NCBI RefSeq assembly: GCF_947254095.1
Contig: NZ_CAMYBV010000019.1
Coordinates: forward strand, 1-35,802
Source: an uncultured Mobiluncus sp.
GTDB lineage: Bacteria > Actinomycetota > Actinomycetes > Actinomycetales > Actinomycetaceae
DNA length: 35,802 nucleotides
Direction of reading: 5' to 3'
Shown: in pieces, positions 8,612-15,894 of the stretch
Numbering within the stretch: the first letter of the stretch is position 1
How the letters are laid out: each line of letters begins with the position of its first letter
Made by a program: the position numbers and the translations under genes
The notes under the pieces: generated by a model
Database searches by the model: none
Told to the model about the DNA's origin: nothing
Seen by the model: the letters and a program-made list of their open reading frames with translations, nothing else

Positions 8612-8616
8612 CTTAT

Positions 8617-8652
8617 TTGAGAACCGCACCGGATTACCAGTAAGGTAAAAAG
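8617..8652 (+). promoter_or_regulatory. Promoter of prfB (leaderless)
   Basis: TTGAGA at 8617-8622, 18-bp spacer, TAAGGT at 8641-8646, then 6 nt to the GTG at 8653. Its -35 box lies 5 bp from the -35 box of the opposing trkH promoter, so the two promoters stand back to back. Confidence 0.6.
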
Positions 8653-9783
8653 GTGATTTCCCCCGATGATTTTCAGCCCCTCATTGAAAAACTGCGCGCG
8701 TCTTTCGCGACGATTTCGGCGGTGATGGACCCCGAGCTGCTGGAGCAAAAGATTGCCGACTTGACGAAACAAGCCGCCGCCCCGGACTTGTGGGACGACC
8801 AAGAAAACGCCCAGAAAGTCACGCAATCGCTGTCGGTGGCGCAGGCCGATTTACAGCGTTTACGGGCGATGCAGGCGCGGATTGACGATATGGAAGCCCT
8901 GGTCGAGTTGGGGGCGGAAGAAAGCGGGGAGGACCGCGACGCGATACTCACCGATGCGGAACACACTTATGAAACGTTGAAACAGGACCTGGACGCGATG
9001 GAGGTGAAAACCCTGCTGAACGGGGAATATGACGAGCGTTTCGCGGTCGTCACCATACGTTCCGGAGCGGGCGGGGTGGACGCCGCCGACTTCGCGCAGA
9101 TGCTGCTGCGGATGTACCTGCGGTATTGCGAACGACACAACTATGCCACCAAGGTGCTGGATACGTCCTATGCGGAAGAAGCGGGGATTAAGTCGGTAAC
9201 GTTCCAGGTCGATGCCCCTTATGCGTACGGGATGTTGTCAGTAGAAGCGGGGACGCACCGGCTGGCGCGGGTCAGCCCGTTTAACGCGGCGGGCAAGCGC
9301 CAGACTTCTTTTGCGGCGGTGGAGGTCATTCCCCTGATTGAGACGACCGACCACATCGAAGTGCCCGAGAGCGACATTAAGATTGACGTGTTTCGGTCCT
9401 CCGGGCCGGGCGGCCAGTCCGTGAACACCACGGATTCGGCGGTGCGACTGACCCACCTGCCCACCGGTATCGTCATCTCGATGCAGGACGAAAAATCCCA
9501 GATTCAAAACCGAGCCGCCGCGATGCGCGTGCTGCAGTCACGCCTGCTAATGCTGCGTCACCAGCAAGAGCACGATAAGAAAAAGGAGCTGGCGGGGGAC
9601 GTCAAAGCCTCGTGGGGCGACCAGATGCGCTCCTACTTCCTCTATGGGCAACAGCTGGTCAAAGACCTTCGAACCGGCTATGAATCGGGCAACCCGGACA
9701 GCGTATTTGACGGCGACCTGGACGGATTCATCGACGCGGCGATTCGCTGGCGCAAGCATCAGGAAAAGCACAGCGACCAGTAG
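8653..9783 (+). CDS. prfB: Peptide chain release factor 2 (RF2)
   Basis: Translation terminator for UGA and UAA codons, 376 aa. The anticodon-mimic tripeptide S208-P209-F210 (RF2 type, not PxT of RF1) and the catalytic G253-G254-Q255 in GPGGQSVNTT are both present. The GTG start at 8653 gives MISPDDFQPL. Many bacteria have an in-frame UGA near codon 26 with autoregulatory +1 frameshifting; here the frame is open from the first codon, so that control is absent. Head of a plus-strand run toward ftsEX. Confidence 0.97.
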   Translation: MISPDDFQPLIEKLRASFATISAVMDPELLEQKIADLTKQAAAPDLWDDQENAQKVTQSLSVAQADLQRLRAMQARIDDMEALVELGAEESGEDRDAILTDAEHTYETLKQDLDAMEVKTLLNGEYDERFAVVTIRSGAGGVDAADFAQMLLRMYLRYCERHNYATKVLDTSYAEEAGIKSVTFQVDAPYAYGMLSVEAGTHRLARVSPFNAAGKRQTSFAAVEVIPLIETTDHIEVPESDIKIDVFRSSGPGGQSVNTTDSAVRLTHLPTGIVISMQDEKSQIQNRAAAMRVLQSRLLMLRHQQEHDKKKELAGDVKASWGDQMRSYFLYGQQLVKDLRTGYESGNPDSVFDGDLDGFIDAAIRWRKHQEKHSDQ

Positions 9784-9835
9784 GGGACCCACCGAGCAAC
9801 AGACGGGAAAAACTCACCCCGCGAACGCCCTTTTG

Positions 9836-9856
9836 CGCGGTAATAATCGCGTTTTT
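9836..9856 (+). terminator. Weak candidate terminator after prfB
   Basis: CGCG (9836-9839), an 8-nt loop, CGCG (9848-9851), then TTTTT. The stem is short, so termination here is only possible. The rest of the 172-bp prfB-ftsE gap holds an AT-rich stretch with TATAAA at 9905-9910 that could serve as the ftsE -10 box. Confidence 0.3.
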
Positions 9857-9955
9857 CCCTGCGATTGCACTTCTGCGGGTGTCACTCCGTTTTTATCGTT
9901 TCGTTATAAATAGACTTAGTAGCGTATCTGAAACTGAACTGGGGAGTGGAAAAGG

Positions 9956-10744
9956 TTGATTACCTTCGACAACGTCACCAAAATTTATAAGCGGGGAGCG
10001 CGCCCGGCGCTGGACCACGTGGGGCTCACTATTGACCGGGGAGAGTTCGTGTTCCTGGTCGGGACCTCCGGATCGGGAAAGTCCACGTTTCTCTCGCTGG
10101 TGCTCGGCGAAGAGAGCGCCACGGAGGGGAAGATTCTGGTCCTGGGCAAGGACCTAGGGCGATTGTCGAGGTGGAAAGTGCCGGCGCTGCGCCGCCAAGT
10201 CGGAGTGGTGTTCCAAGACTTTCGCCTGTTGGAAAACAAGAACGTGTACGACAACGTGGCGATTGCCCTGCAGGTCATCGGCAAGCCACGTCGCGTCATT
10301 CGCCGGGTCGTCCCCGAAGTGCTCCAGATGGTCGGTTTGGGCGGCAAAGACAAGCGTTTTCCCCACGAGCTCAGCGGCGGCGAACAGCAGCGCGTGGCGA
10401 TTGCTCGCGCCATGGTGAACCGTCCACCCATTCTGCTCGCGGACGAGCCGACCGGCAACCTGGACCCCGCCACGTCCTTGGGAATTATGCGACTGTTGGA
10501 CCGGATTAACCGGGCGGGCACCACCGTGGTGATGGCTACCCACGACGAAGAAATTGTGAACCAGATGCGCAAACGCGTCATTGAACTGGACGAAGGCCGG
10601 GTCGTGCGCGACCAAGCCCGCGGTATCTACGGAGCGTCAGCCCCGAAAGGAACCGACGCCGCCGACGACCGCCCCGCCGCGGACGCGGGGGCGTTACCGA
10701 AACCAAAAGGTGTCGGGACAGCACGGAAAGGAGGCCGTAAGTAA
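9956..10744 (+). CDS. ftsE: Cell division ATP-binding protein FtsE
   Basis: ABC-type ATPase that, with FtsX, relays division-ring state to cell-wall hydrolases, 262 aa. Walker A GTSGSGKST, signature LSGGEQQRVAIARA and Walker B ILLADEPTGNLDP are intact. A TTG start at 9956 is chosen because GGGGAG sits 9 nt upstream and the protein begins MITFDNVTKIYKRG as expected. Beyond the usual 225 or so residues there is a polar tail of about 35 residues, rich in Ala, Asp, Pro and Lys. The stop overlaps the ftsX start (TAATG). Confidence 0.96.
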   Translation: MITFDNVTKIYKRGARPALDHVGLTIDRGEFVFLVGTSGSGKSTFLSLVLGEESATEGKILVLGKDLGRLSRWKVPALRRQVGVVFQDFRLLENKNVYDNVAIALQVIGKPRRVIRRVVPEVLQMVGLGGKDKRFPHELSGGEQQRVAIARAMVNRPPILLADEPTGNLDPATSLGIMRLLDRINRAGTTVVMATHDEEIVNQMRKRVIELDEGRVVRDQARGIYGASAPKGTDAADDRPAADAGALPKPKGVGTARKGGRK

Positions 10745-11658
10745 TGCGATTTACTTTCGTATTATCCCAGGTAGGCCAGGGTTTGCGGCGCAATCTGGCG
10801 ATGACGGTTGCGGTCATTATCGTGACTTGCGTCTCCCTGCTGTTCGTGGGGTCGGCGGTGCTGGCGGAAATGCAGATTAATAACCTGCGCGATACCTGGT
10901 ACGGCAAAATCGAGATTTCCGTGTCGATGTGTACCAAGGACGACGTGTCTCCCAACTGCAACGGTCAGGAGGCCAGCGAGGCGCAGATTGCGGCGATTGA
11001 CGAACAGTTGAAGTCCGAGCGTCTCAGCAAGTACATCGACAATGTGTATTTCGAAACCAAGGAAGAGGCTTTCGAAAGTTTCAAGAAGCTGGCCGGCACG
11101 GAACAGTATTATCAATATGTCAAAGCGGATATGATGCCCGCTTCGTTTCGGATTAAGCTAAAGAACCCGGAACAGTACCGCGTGGTCGTCGAGGAACTGC
11201 AGGGACGTGACGGGGTCGCCCAGGTCATTGACCAAAAGCAGATCCTGGAAAAGCTGCTGACCGGATTGCATCAGGCGACTTACCTGGCTATCGGGCTGGC
11301 GGTGGCCATGATTATCGCCGCGGTCCTGTTGATTACCACCACTATCCGGCTGTCCGCGATGAGTCGGGAACGCGAAACGTCCATTATGCGCTTGGTCGGA
11401 GCCTCGAACCTGTTTGTACAGCTGCCGTTTATGGTGGAGGGCGCTGTTGCGGCGACGATTGGTGCCCTAGGGTCGGTGGCGATTCTGTGGGCCAGCGTAA
11501 AGTTCCTGGTCGGGTCCTGGCTGTCGGGACTTTCCGGAGTCGTCCAGCTCATTTCACCCAACGATGTGTTGCTCATCGCGCCGTTCCTGGTGCTGGCGGC
11601 CATTTTGCTGGCTGTCGTGGCTTCGGCGGCGTCCCTGAACCGCTACACCAGAGTTTAG
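10744..11658 (+). CDS. ftsX: Cell division permease-like protein FtsX
   Basis: Membrane partner of FtsE, 304 aa. One membrane helix at about residues 20-42, an extracytoplasmic domain of about 135 residues (with two cysteines in MCTKDDVSPNC that could pair), then three helices at about 180-203, 228-255 and 275-298. The cytoplasmic MSRERETSIMRLVGAS segment is characteristic. The ATG overlaps the ftsE stop by one base. The following gene encodes the coiled-coil M23 hydrolase that FtsX is expected to activate. Confidence 0.96.
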   Translation: MRFTFVLSQVGQGLRRNLAMTVAVIIVTCVSLLFVGSAVLAEMQINNLRDTWYGKIEISVSMCTKDDVSPNCNGQEASEAQIAAIDEQLKSERLSKYIDNVYFETKEEAFESFKKLAGTEQYYQYVKADMMPASFRIKLKNPEQYRVVVEELQGRDGVAQVIDQKQILEKLLTGLHQATYLAIGLAVAMIIAAVLLITTTIRLSAMSRERETSIMRLVGASNLFVQLPFMVEGAVAATIGALGSVAILWASVKFLVGSWLSGLSGVVQLISPNDVLLIAPFLVLAAILLAVVASAASLNRYTRV

Positions 11659-11757
11659 GGCTCCGTTGGCAATGTTGCGGACGGGGAAAGTCGCGGTATT
11701 TGGCTAAACTTGAAACATCACGCTTTGCGGTGTGGCGACCGAGAAGGAGGTGAGCAC

Positions 11758-13086
11758 GTGCGAAGGAAATTGACCGCCCTGGTGGGGGCGCTGGCGGCAC
11801 TCGGGATCGCCTCGATGTCCACCATTTCGCTCAGTTATGCTAACGCGGCGCTCACCCCCGCGAACGTTAGTGCAAGGGCGGCGGCGGCGACCGGCCTTGT
11901 GAAGGCTGACAAGAAATCCGACGAACGCAAGAAACTCGAGGCGCAGCAGGCTGCCTCCAGAAAGAAGCAAGCGGAACTGGCGGCCCAGCTGGAGGGGGTC
12001 AACGCGAATCTGGTGCAGCTGGCGGTGTCCCTCGAGCAAACCAAGGCGGCTATTCCCGCGGCGCAAGCTGAGGTTGCCAATGCGCAGGCGAAACTGGCTG
12101 ATGCGCAGGCGAAACATCAGCAAATTCAAAGCCGGCTGGAGATTGCGAATCGTCAGAAAGAGGAACTGCGCGAACAGATTGCGCAGGGCGAGCAAACCAT
12201 TGAAAAAACGCAAGTCGCTATCGGTCAGATGGCGCGCATGGCTTATCGCGGGGCGATGCTGGAAACTTCGCCGCTTTCGTTGCTGCTGGATTCCCAGTCC
12301 CTGGATGAACTCACGCTGCGGGCGCAGGTGGCAGCCACGGCGACCAAGTCGCAAAATCGTGCCATTGTGGAAGCTCAAGAGGCAAACGCGGCTAATAACA
12401 ACGCTCGGGCTCGCCAGGAGGCCGTGACTGTGAAAATTGGGGAACTGGAGACTCAGGCTCAGCAGGCGGTGCAAGCCGCCGATGAGGCTCGCGCTGAGCA
12501 GCAACGAAAGCTGGGCGAATTCCAGGATTTGCAACAAAGGCAGGTCGCCCAGCAAGGGCAGTTGAACAATCAGCGGGCGGCGTTTGAAAAACAGATTGCG
12601 GAAGAACAGGCCACGCAGGCGGCCGCGGCGGCGCGAATTGCCGCGCTGAATCAACAGCCGAGCGGCATGCCGGCTCGCTCCATTTCAGGGGGGATATTTG
12701 GCGCGCCCCTATCGTCGCTGTCGGTGACCTCGCCTTACGGATACCGAGTCCACCCCATTACGAAGACGCGGCGACTCCATGCTGGTACGGACTTCGGGAT
12801 AGGGTGCGGAACCCCGATTTATGCCTCGCAGTCCGGAACGGTGAGCTTCGCCGGCTGGGATGGAGCCGGCGGGAAATCGACTTATATCAACCACGGCACC
12901 ATCAACGGCTCCAAGTGGCAGACTACCTACCGTCACCAGTCCCAGTTCAAAGTTTCGGTCGGTGCTTCCGTGCAGAAGGGTCAGGTCATTGGCTTGGTCG
13001 GTTCTACCGGCGGTTCGACCGGATGCCACCTGCACTTTGAAGTGTGGCAAAACGGGAAAACTATCAACCCGCTGGGGGTGCTGTAG
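11758..13086 (+). CDS. Secreted coiled-coil M23 peptidoglycan endopeptidase (FtsEX-linked)
   Basis: Exported cell-wall hydrolase, 442 aa. A signal peptide (RRKLTALVGALAALGIAS, cleavage near SYANA) is followed by a long Ala/Gln/Glu-rich coiled coil at about residues 45-290 and a C-terminal M23/LytM domain. The zinc site appears intact: H and D in LHAGTDFG, and HLH in GCHLHFEVW. The GTG at 11758 is chosen over an upstream TTG because AAGGAGG lies 7 nt before it. The architecture and location right after ftsX match EnvC/PcsB-type partners; because the zinc ligands are kept, it should be an active enzyme rather than an EnvC-like activator. The 99-bp gap to ftsX may hold its own promoter. Confidence 0.92.
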   Translation: MRRKLTALVGALAALGIASMSTISLSYANAALTPANVSARAAAATGLVKADKKSDERKKLEAQQAASRKKQAELAAQLEGVNANLVQLAVSLEQTKAAIPAAQAEVANAQAKLADAQAKHQQIQSRLEIANRQKEELREQIAQGEQTIEKTQVAIGQMARMAYRGAMLETSPLSLLLDSQSLDELTLRAQVAATATKSQNRAIVEAQEANAANNNARARQEAVTVKIGELETQAQQAVQAADEARAEQQRKLGEFQDLQQRQVAQQGQLNNQRAAFEKQIAEEQATQAAAAARIAALNQQPSGMPARSISGGIFGAPLSSLSVTSPYGYRVHPITKTRRLHAGTDFGIGCGTPIYASQSGTVSFAGWDGAGGKSTYINHGTINGSKWQTTYRHQSQFKVSVGASVQKGQVIGLVGSTGGSTGCHLHFEVWQNGKTINPLGVL

Positions 13087-13143
13087 GCGGTCGCCTCACG
13101 AGGGCGGCGCCACCAGAGTGGGTAGGCGAGCGGCCGGACTGGT

Positions 13144-13220
13144 GATGAGTCCGTGATGAATCGGTAACCAATCGGTGACGAAACCGTGACGAAACCGTGG
13201 CGAGTTCGTGACGGGTTGGC
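13144..13220 (+). repeat. Array of seven 11-bp tandem direct repeats
   Basis: Seven consecutive 11-bp units: GATGAGTCCGT, GATGAATCGGT, AACCAATCGGT, GACGAAACCGT, GACGAAACCGT, GGCGAGTTCGT, GACGGGTTGGC. Units 4 and 5 are identical; the others are degenerate. In register the array reads as GTGAT/GTAAC/GTGAC cores spaced exactly one helical turn apart. It lies 58 bp after the M23 peptidase stop and ends 44 bp before the smpB -35 box. Spacing and core suggest a multi-site operator for an OmpR/PhoB-family regulator. Confidence 0.85.
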
Positions 13221-13264
13221 GGCCACCCGGCCTGGTGAAGACCGAGGGGCGACGCGGGGAAAAG

Positions 13265-13300
13265 TTGGCAGACCGTGCTTTTGCGCTAAAATTGCACTCT
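13265..13300 (+). promoter_or_regulatory. Promoter of smpB
   Basis: TTGGCA (13265-13270), 16-bp spacer, TAAAAT (13287-13292), then 8 nt to the ATG at 13301. No ribosome site is present, so the transcript is leaderless or nearly so. Confidence 0.65.
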
Positions 13301-13840
13301 ATGGGTAAAAAAGCTGCTGCTGTGTCGGGTCAGCCAGGGAAGTTGACCCCCTCTCAGCGTGCCAAAGCGGAGTCGGATGCCAAGAAAGTCATCGCCCGAA
13401 ACAAGAAGGCCGCGCACGATTATTTTTTGGAGGACCGCTACGAGGCGGGATTGTCGCTGACCGGCACCGAAGTCAAGGCTTTGCGGATGGGACGGGCTTC
13501 GCTCGCCGAAGCGTGGGTTGAAGTCGACCGCGGGGAAGCGTGGCTGCAAGGGGCGAATATTCCGGAATATTTTTACGGGTCCTGGACGAATCACGCTCCG
13601 AAACGCAAGCGCAAACTGCTGCTGCACAAGCGCGAAATCGCGAAACTCGAAGGGGCGGTAGCCGCGAAAGGCTACACGATTGTGCCGGTAGAGCTGTATT
13701 TCGTGGGCGGACGCGCGAAAGTGGAGATTGCAGTGGCGAAAGGCAAGCAAGAGTGGGATAAGCGGCAAACTATCCGCCAGCGCGAGGACGACCGCGAGGC
13801 GCAGCGGGCTTTGCGGGAGGCGAACCGGCGCTCCCGGTAA
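13301..13840 (+). CDS. smpB: SsrA (tmRNA)-binding protein SmpB
   Basis: RNA-binding partner of tmRNA in rescue of stalled ribosomes, 179 aa. Characteristic segments are KKAAHDYFLEDRYEAGLSL, TGTEVKALRMGRASLAEAW and WLQGANIPEY, and a basic C-terminal tail KGKQEWDKRQTIRQREDDRE. The ATG at 13301 is chosen over the open frame from 13208 because the longer version is unlike SmpB and spans the promoter. A 25-residue Lys/Ala-rich N-terminal extension precedes the beta-barrel. The tmRNA gene itself is not seen in the 148 bp that follow. Confidence 0.96.
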   Translation: MGKKAAAVSGQPGKLTPSQRAKAESDAKKVIARNKKAAHDYFLEDRYEAGLSLTGTEVKALRMGRASLAEAWVEVDRGEAWLQGANIPEYFYGSWTNHAPKRKRKLLLHKREIAKLEGAVAAKGYTIVPVELYFVGGRAKVEIAVAKGKQEWDKRQTIRQREDDREAQRALREANRRSR

Positions 13841-13988
13841 TCGCTGTGGGAGGCCGGGGCTGGCGCAGACTGGGGCAGACGACCCGGCAGGAGCGCCGCG
13901 AGCACAGTGCTATACCGGATAAAGTCCGTCGGGCTGGCGAGGCTCGGTAAAAGCGGATGCGTCGCCGGTTTGTCCGCGGGCAGCGGGG

Positions 13989-14972
13989 TTAGTCTGTCGG
14001 CGCCGACTTGAGGTACTGATGCTCGGCGCGGATGGCTTTGACCAGTTCAGCGTGGGCATTGGTGCCGTATTTCGCTGAGAATTCCTGCCATTCCTGGACC
14101 GCTTGCGGATCTAAGTGCATCATGGCCTGGAGGTTGCCCGCGCTGTCGCTGGCGGTGATGGCCTCGCCATCCTCCGAGCCAGCCCATTCACGAAACACCC
14201 GGTAGCCCTCGGCGCGGAACGCCTCTGTGTAGGCCGCGGCCGCCGCGTTGCGATCGGCACGATACGAGGCGACTTCTTCATCAGGAATCCAATAGGCATC
14301 GACCAAGGTCATGCCGTTGCGGTGGGTTTTCGTGTCCCCTGGCGCCAACTCGAAGTCGTCGGGAGGCCAGGAGTCATCCTCCGGTTCGGTGCGGGCGATT
14401 TCGGCTTGAAACAGCTCCAGCGCGTCAGAGGAAAACAGGACGAAATACACGTTGTCTATCGGGGGTTCTGCGTTTTTGGTCTGGTCTGGAGCTGCGGAAT
14501 CACCGGTCGGGTCGGTGTCACGAGAGGGGTGGGTCCCGGCGGCCCACTCGCGTACGGCTGCCACGCCGATGCGCGCGACTTCGGCCATGTCCCAGCCGTA
14601 GACTCCGCCGGATATGGCGGGAAACGCCACCTCGTGGGCGCCCACTCGCGCGGCTTCACTCAAGGAGTTCGCAAAAGCGTCGTGCAGCAGCTGCGGGTCG
14701 GTTTGTCCGGCGTGACGGTTGGGGCCGACGGTGTGAATGACCCACCGCGCCTCCAGGTTGAACCCCCTGGTGGCGACCGCTTCGCCCACCGGCAGACCGT
14801 CGGGAAAACGAGTCTCACGCAGCTTGCGACAGGCCGCAAGCAGCTCCGGACCGGCAGCTCGGTGAATCGCCCCATCGACGCCGCCGCCCCCCAATAGTGA
14901 GGAGTTCGCGGCGTTGACAATCGCGTCCACATTCATCTCGGTGAGGTCTCCGCCAATCGCGTGTATCTGCAT
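13989..14972 (-). CDS. Macro-domain protein with an uncharacterised C-terminal domain
   Basis: Probable ADP-ribose or O-acetyl-ADP-ribose binding/hydrolysing protein, 327 aa. The N-terminal macro domain (about residues 1-180) shows DAIVNAANSSLLGGGGVDG, AIHRAAG, VIHTVGPN and AFPAISGGVYGWDM, the ligand loops of MacroD/YmdB-type enzymes. After a polar linker (about 180-200) a second region of about 105 residues (from TLVDAYWIPDEE to the end) has no family I recognise; it is acidic and looks helical. The start at 14972 has AAAGGGA upstream; the open frame to 15146 reads through the tRNA and is rejected. A TAGACT box at 15004-14999 could drive it. Confidence 0.88.
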   Translation of the reverse strand: MQIHAIGGDLTEMNVDAIVNAANSSLLGGGGVDGAIHRAAGPELLAACRKLRETRFPDGLPVGEAVATRGFNLEARWVIHTVGPNRHAGQTDPQLLHDAFANSLSEAARVGAHEVAFPAISGGVYGWDMAEVARIGVAAVREWAAGTHPSRDTDPTGDSAAPDQTKNAEPPIDNVYFVLFSSDALELFQAEIARTEPEDDSWPPDDFELAPGDTKTHRNGMTLVDAYWIPDEEVASYRADRNAAAAAYTEAFRAEGYRVFREWAGSEDGEAITASDSAGNLQAMMHLDPQAVQEWQEFSAKYGTNAHAELVKAIRAEHQYLKSAPTD

Positions 14973-15056
14973 TTTTGTTCCCTTTCGGCTAGGTTTCCAG
15001 TCTAGCGTGAAGCGGGAAAAACGTCGCGGCAAAGAGCGGATTTTCGCACAAAAAAG

Positions 15057-15130
15057 TGCCCTGTGTGGGGCTTGAACCCACGACCAACGGATTATGAGTC
15101 CGCTGCTCTGACCGACTGAGCTAACAGGGC
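15057..15130 (-). tRNA. tRNA with CAT anticodon (elongator Met or Ile2)
   Basis: A full cloverleaf: acceptor GCCCTGT/ACAGGGC, D stem GCTC/GAGC, anticodon stem GCGGA/TCCGT with loop CTCATAA, T stem GTGGG/CCCAC with loop TTCAAGC, discriminator A, no encoded CCA. The loop fits either elongator tRNA-Met or the tRNA-Ile2 whose C34 is modified to lysidine; the variable region TTGGTCG and the C4-G69 pair are also seen in ileX-type tRNAs. TAGTAT at 15142-15137 lies 6 nt upstream of the first base. A T-run follows on the minus strand. Confidence 0.95.
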
Positions 15131-15262
15131 GTAAACATACTAACAAGTTACTGAGCTCAGGTGGTATTTCTGAACGCCGGGAATTTGCATTTTCGGTGTT
15201 GCCGCCGGGAAGCGTGGAAATGCCCGCGAGGGAAGGTAGCCCGCTGAGATACAGTGGAGCTT

Positions 15263-15760
15263 ATGAGCCTGAGGAAAAGCAAAATCCCCGCGGAACTGAA
15301 AGCGCTGCTGCCCCGGAGCGGGCGCAACTCTATACCGTTGTACTTTGCGGACCAGGACTTGTGGCTGTTTGCCGACCCCAGCGGCTTAATCAGGCGAGAT
15401 AGCGAGGTGACTCGCTGGGAGTGGCACGAGGTGCAGCAGATTGGGTGGGATCGCGACACCGACACTTTGAGTGTGACCTGGCCCGACCCGGGCAAAGCGC
15501 CGCTGCTGCTAAAGAACCCGGAGTCGACCATGCTCAAGGCCTTCGGAGACTACGCGCGCATTTACCTGCAAAAGTCCCAAATCTATACCCAGTTTTCGAC
15601 ACTGCCCTCCGGGACGAAAGTGCGGATTTCGGTGCGAGCCAAGGCGGACGGGAGCCGCTTTTCCGAAGTCGTGGCTTTCGGGGCGCTGGCACCGGGCGAC
15701 ATGCCCGCGCTGTCCAGTTTGGAATCCCAGGTGCGCGACATGGCGGGCCTACCGGCCTAA
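15263..15760 (+). CDS. Conserved-looking hypothetical protein (possible PH-like fold)
   Basis: 165 aa, not recognised. No signal peptide or membrane helix. The middle reads as alternating beta-strands with EVQQIGWDRDTDTLSVTWP, reminiscent of bacterial PH-like domains, and a short amphipathic helix near the C terminus (ALSSLESQVRDMAGL). The ATG at 15263 is preceded by TACAGT 7 nt upstream and by GGAG at close range, so either leaderless or weakly leadered; a GTG three codons earlier is an alternative. It sits between two tRNA genes. The coding call rests on a long open frame with the local GC-rich third positions. Confidence 0.7.
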   Translation: MSLRKSKIPAELKALLPRSGRNSIPLYFADQDLWLFADPSGLIRRDSEVTRWEWHEVQQIGWDRDTDTLSVTWPDPGKAPLLLKNPESTMLKAFGDYARIYLQKSQIYTQFSTLPSGTKVRISVRAKADGSRFSEVVAFGALAPGDMPALSSLESQVRDMAGLPA

Positions 15761-15781
15761 AACCGGTAACCTCGCAGCGAG

Positions 15782-15811
15782 TGGACATTCGCGAAAAGGT
15801 TCTGTTAGAAT
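15782..15811 (+). promoter_or_regulatory. Promoter of tRNA-Asn
   Basis: TGGACA (15782-15787), 18-bp spacer, TAGAAT (15806-15811) with an extended TGT just upstream. The expected start is a few bases before the tRNA 5' end at 15823. Confidence 0.65.
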
Positions 15812-15822
15812 CTTATCCGCAA

Positions 15823-15894
15823 TCCCGCGTAGCTCAACGGCAGAGCGTCCGACTGTTAATCGGCAGGTTGCTGGTTCGAATCCAGCCGCGGGAG
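15823..15894 (+). tRNA. tRNA-Asn (GTT)
   Basis: Acceptor TCCCGCG/CGCGGGA, D stem GCTC/GAGC, anticodon loop CTGTTAA with anticodon GTT, T loop TTCGAAT flanked by CTGG/CCAG, discriminator G, no encoded CCA. A run of six T immediately after (15896 onward) probably ends transcription. The 3' half overlaps an antisense HTH gene, typical of an attachment site used by integrating elements. Confidence 0.96.

Noticed and set aside
8653..8760. Programmed frameshift in prfB
   Set aside because: The reading frame is continuous from the GTG with no internal UGA.
8578..8826. N-terminal extension of the potassium channel
   Set aside because: Antisense to the start of prfB, lacks channel-like sequence, and a promoter with start exists at 8577-8611.
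13144..13220. CRISPR array
   Set aside because: The repeats are 11 bp, contiguous and without spacers, and no cas genes are present.
13841..13988. Possible tmRNA gene after smpB
   Set aside because: Only 148 bp are available and there is no tRNA-like end or tag reading frame; an 11-bp palindrome AGCACAGTGCT at 13901 is the only structure seen.
14973..15146. N-terminal extension of the macro-domain protein
   Set aside because: It is a translation of the CAT tRNA; the methionine at 14972 has a good ribosome site and the canonical macro start.
15151..15160. Palindrome CTGAGCTCAG near the CAT tRNA promoter
   Set aside because: A single 10-bp palindrome without repeats or clear relation to a promoter box; expected by chance in a window this size.
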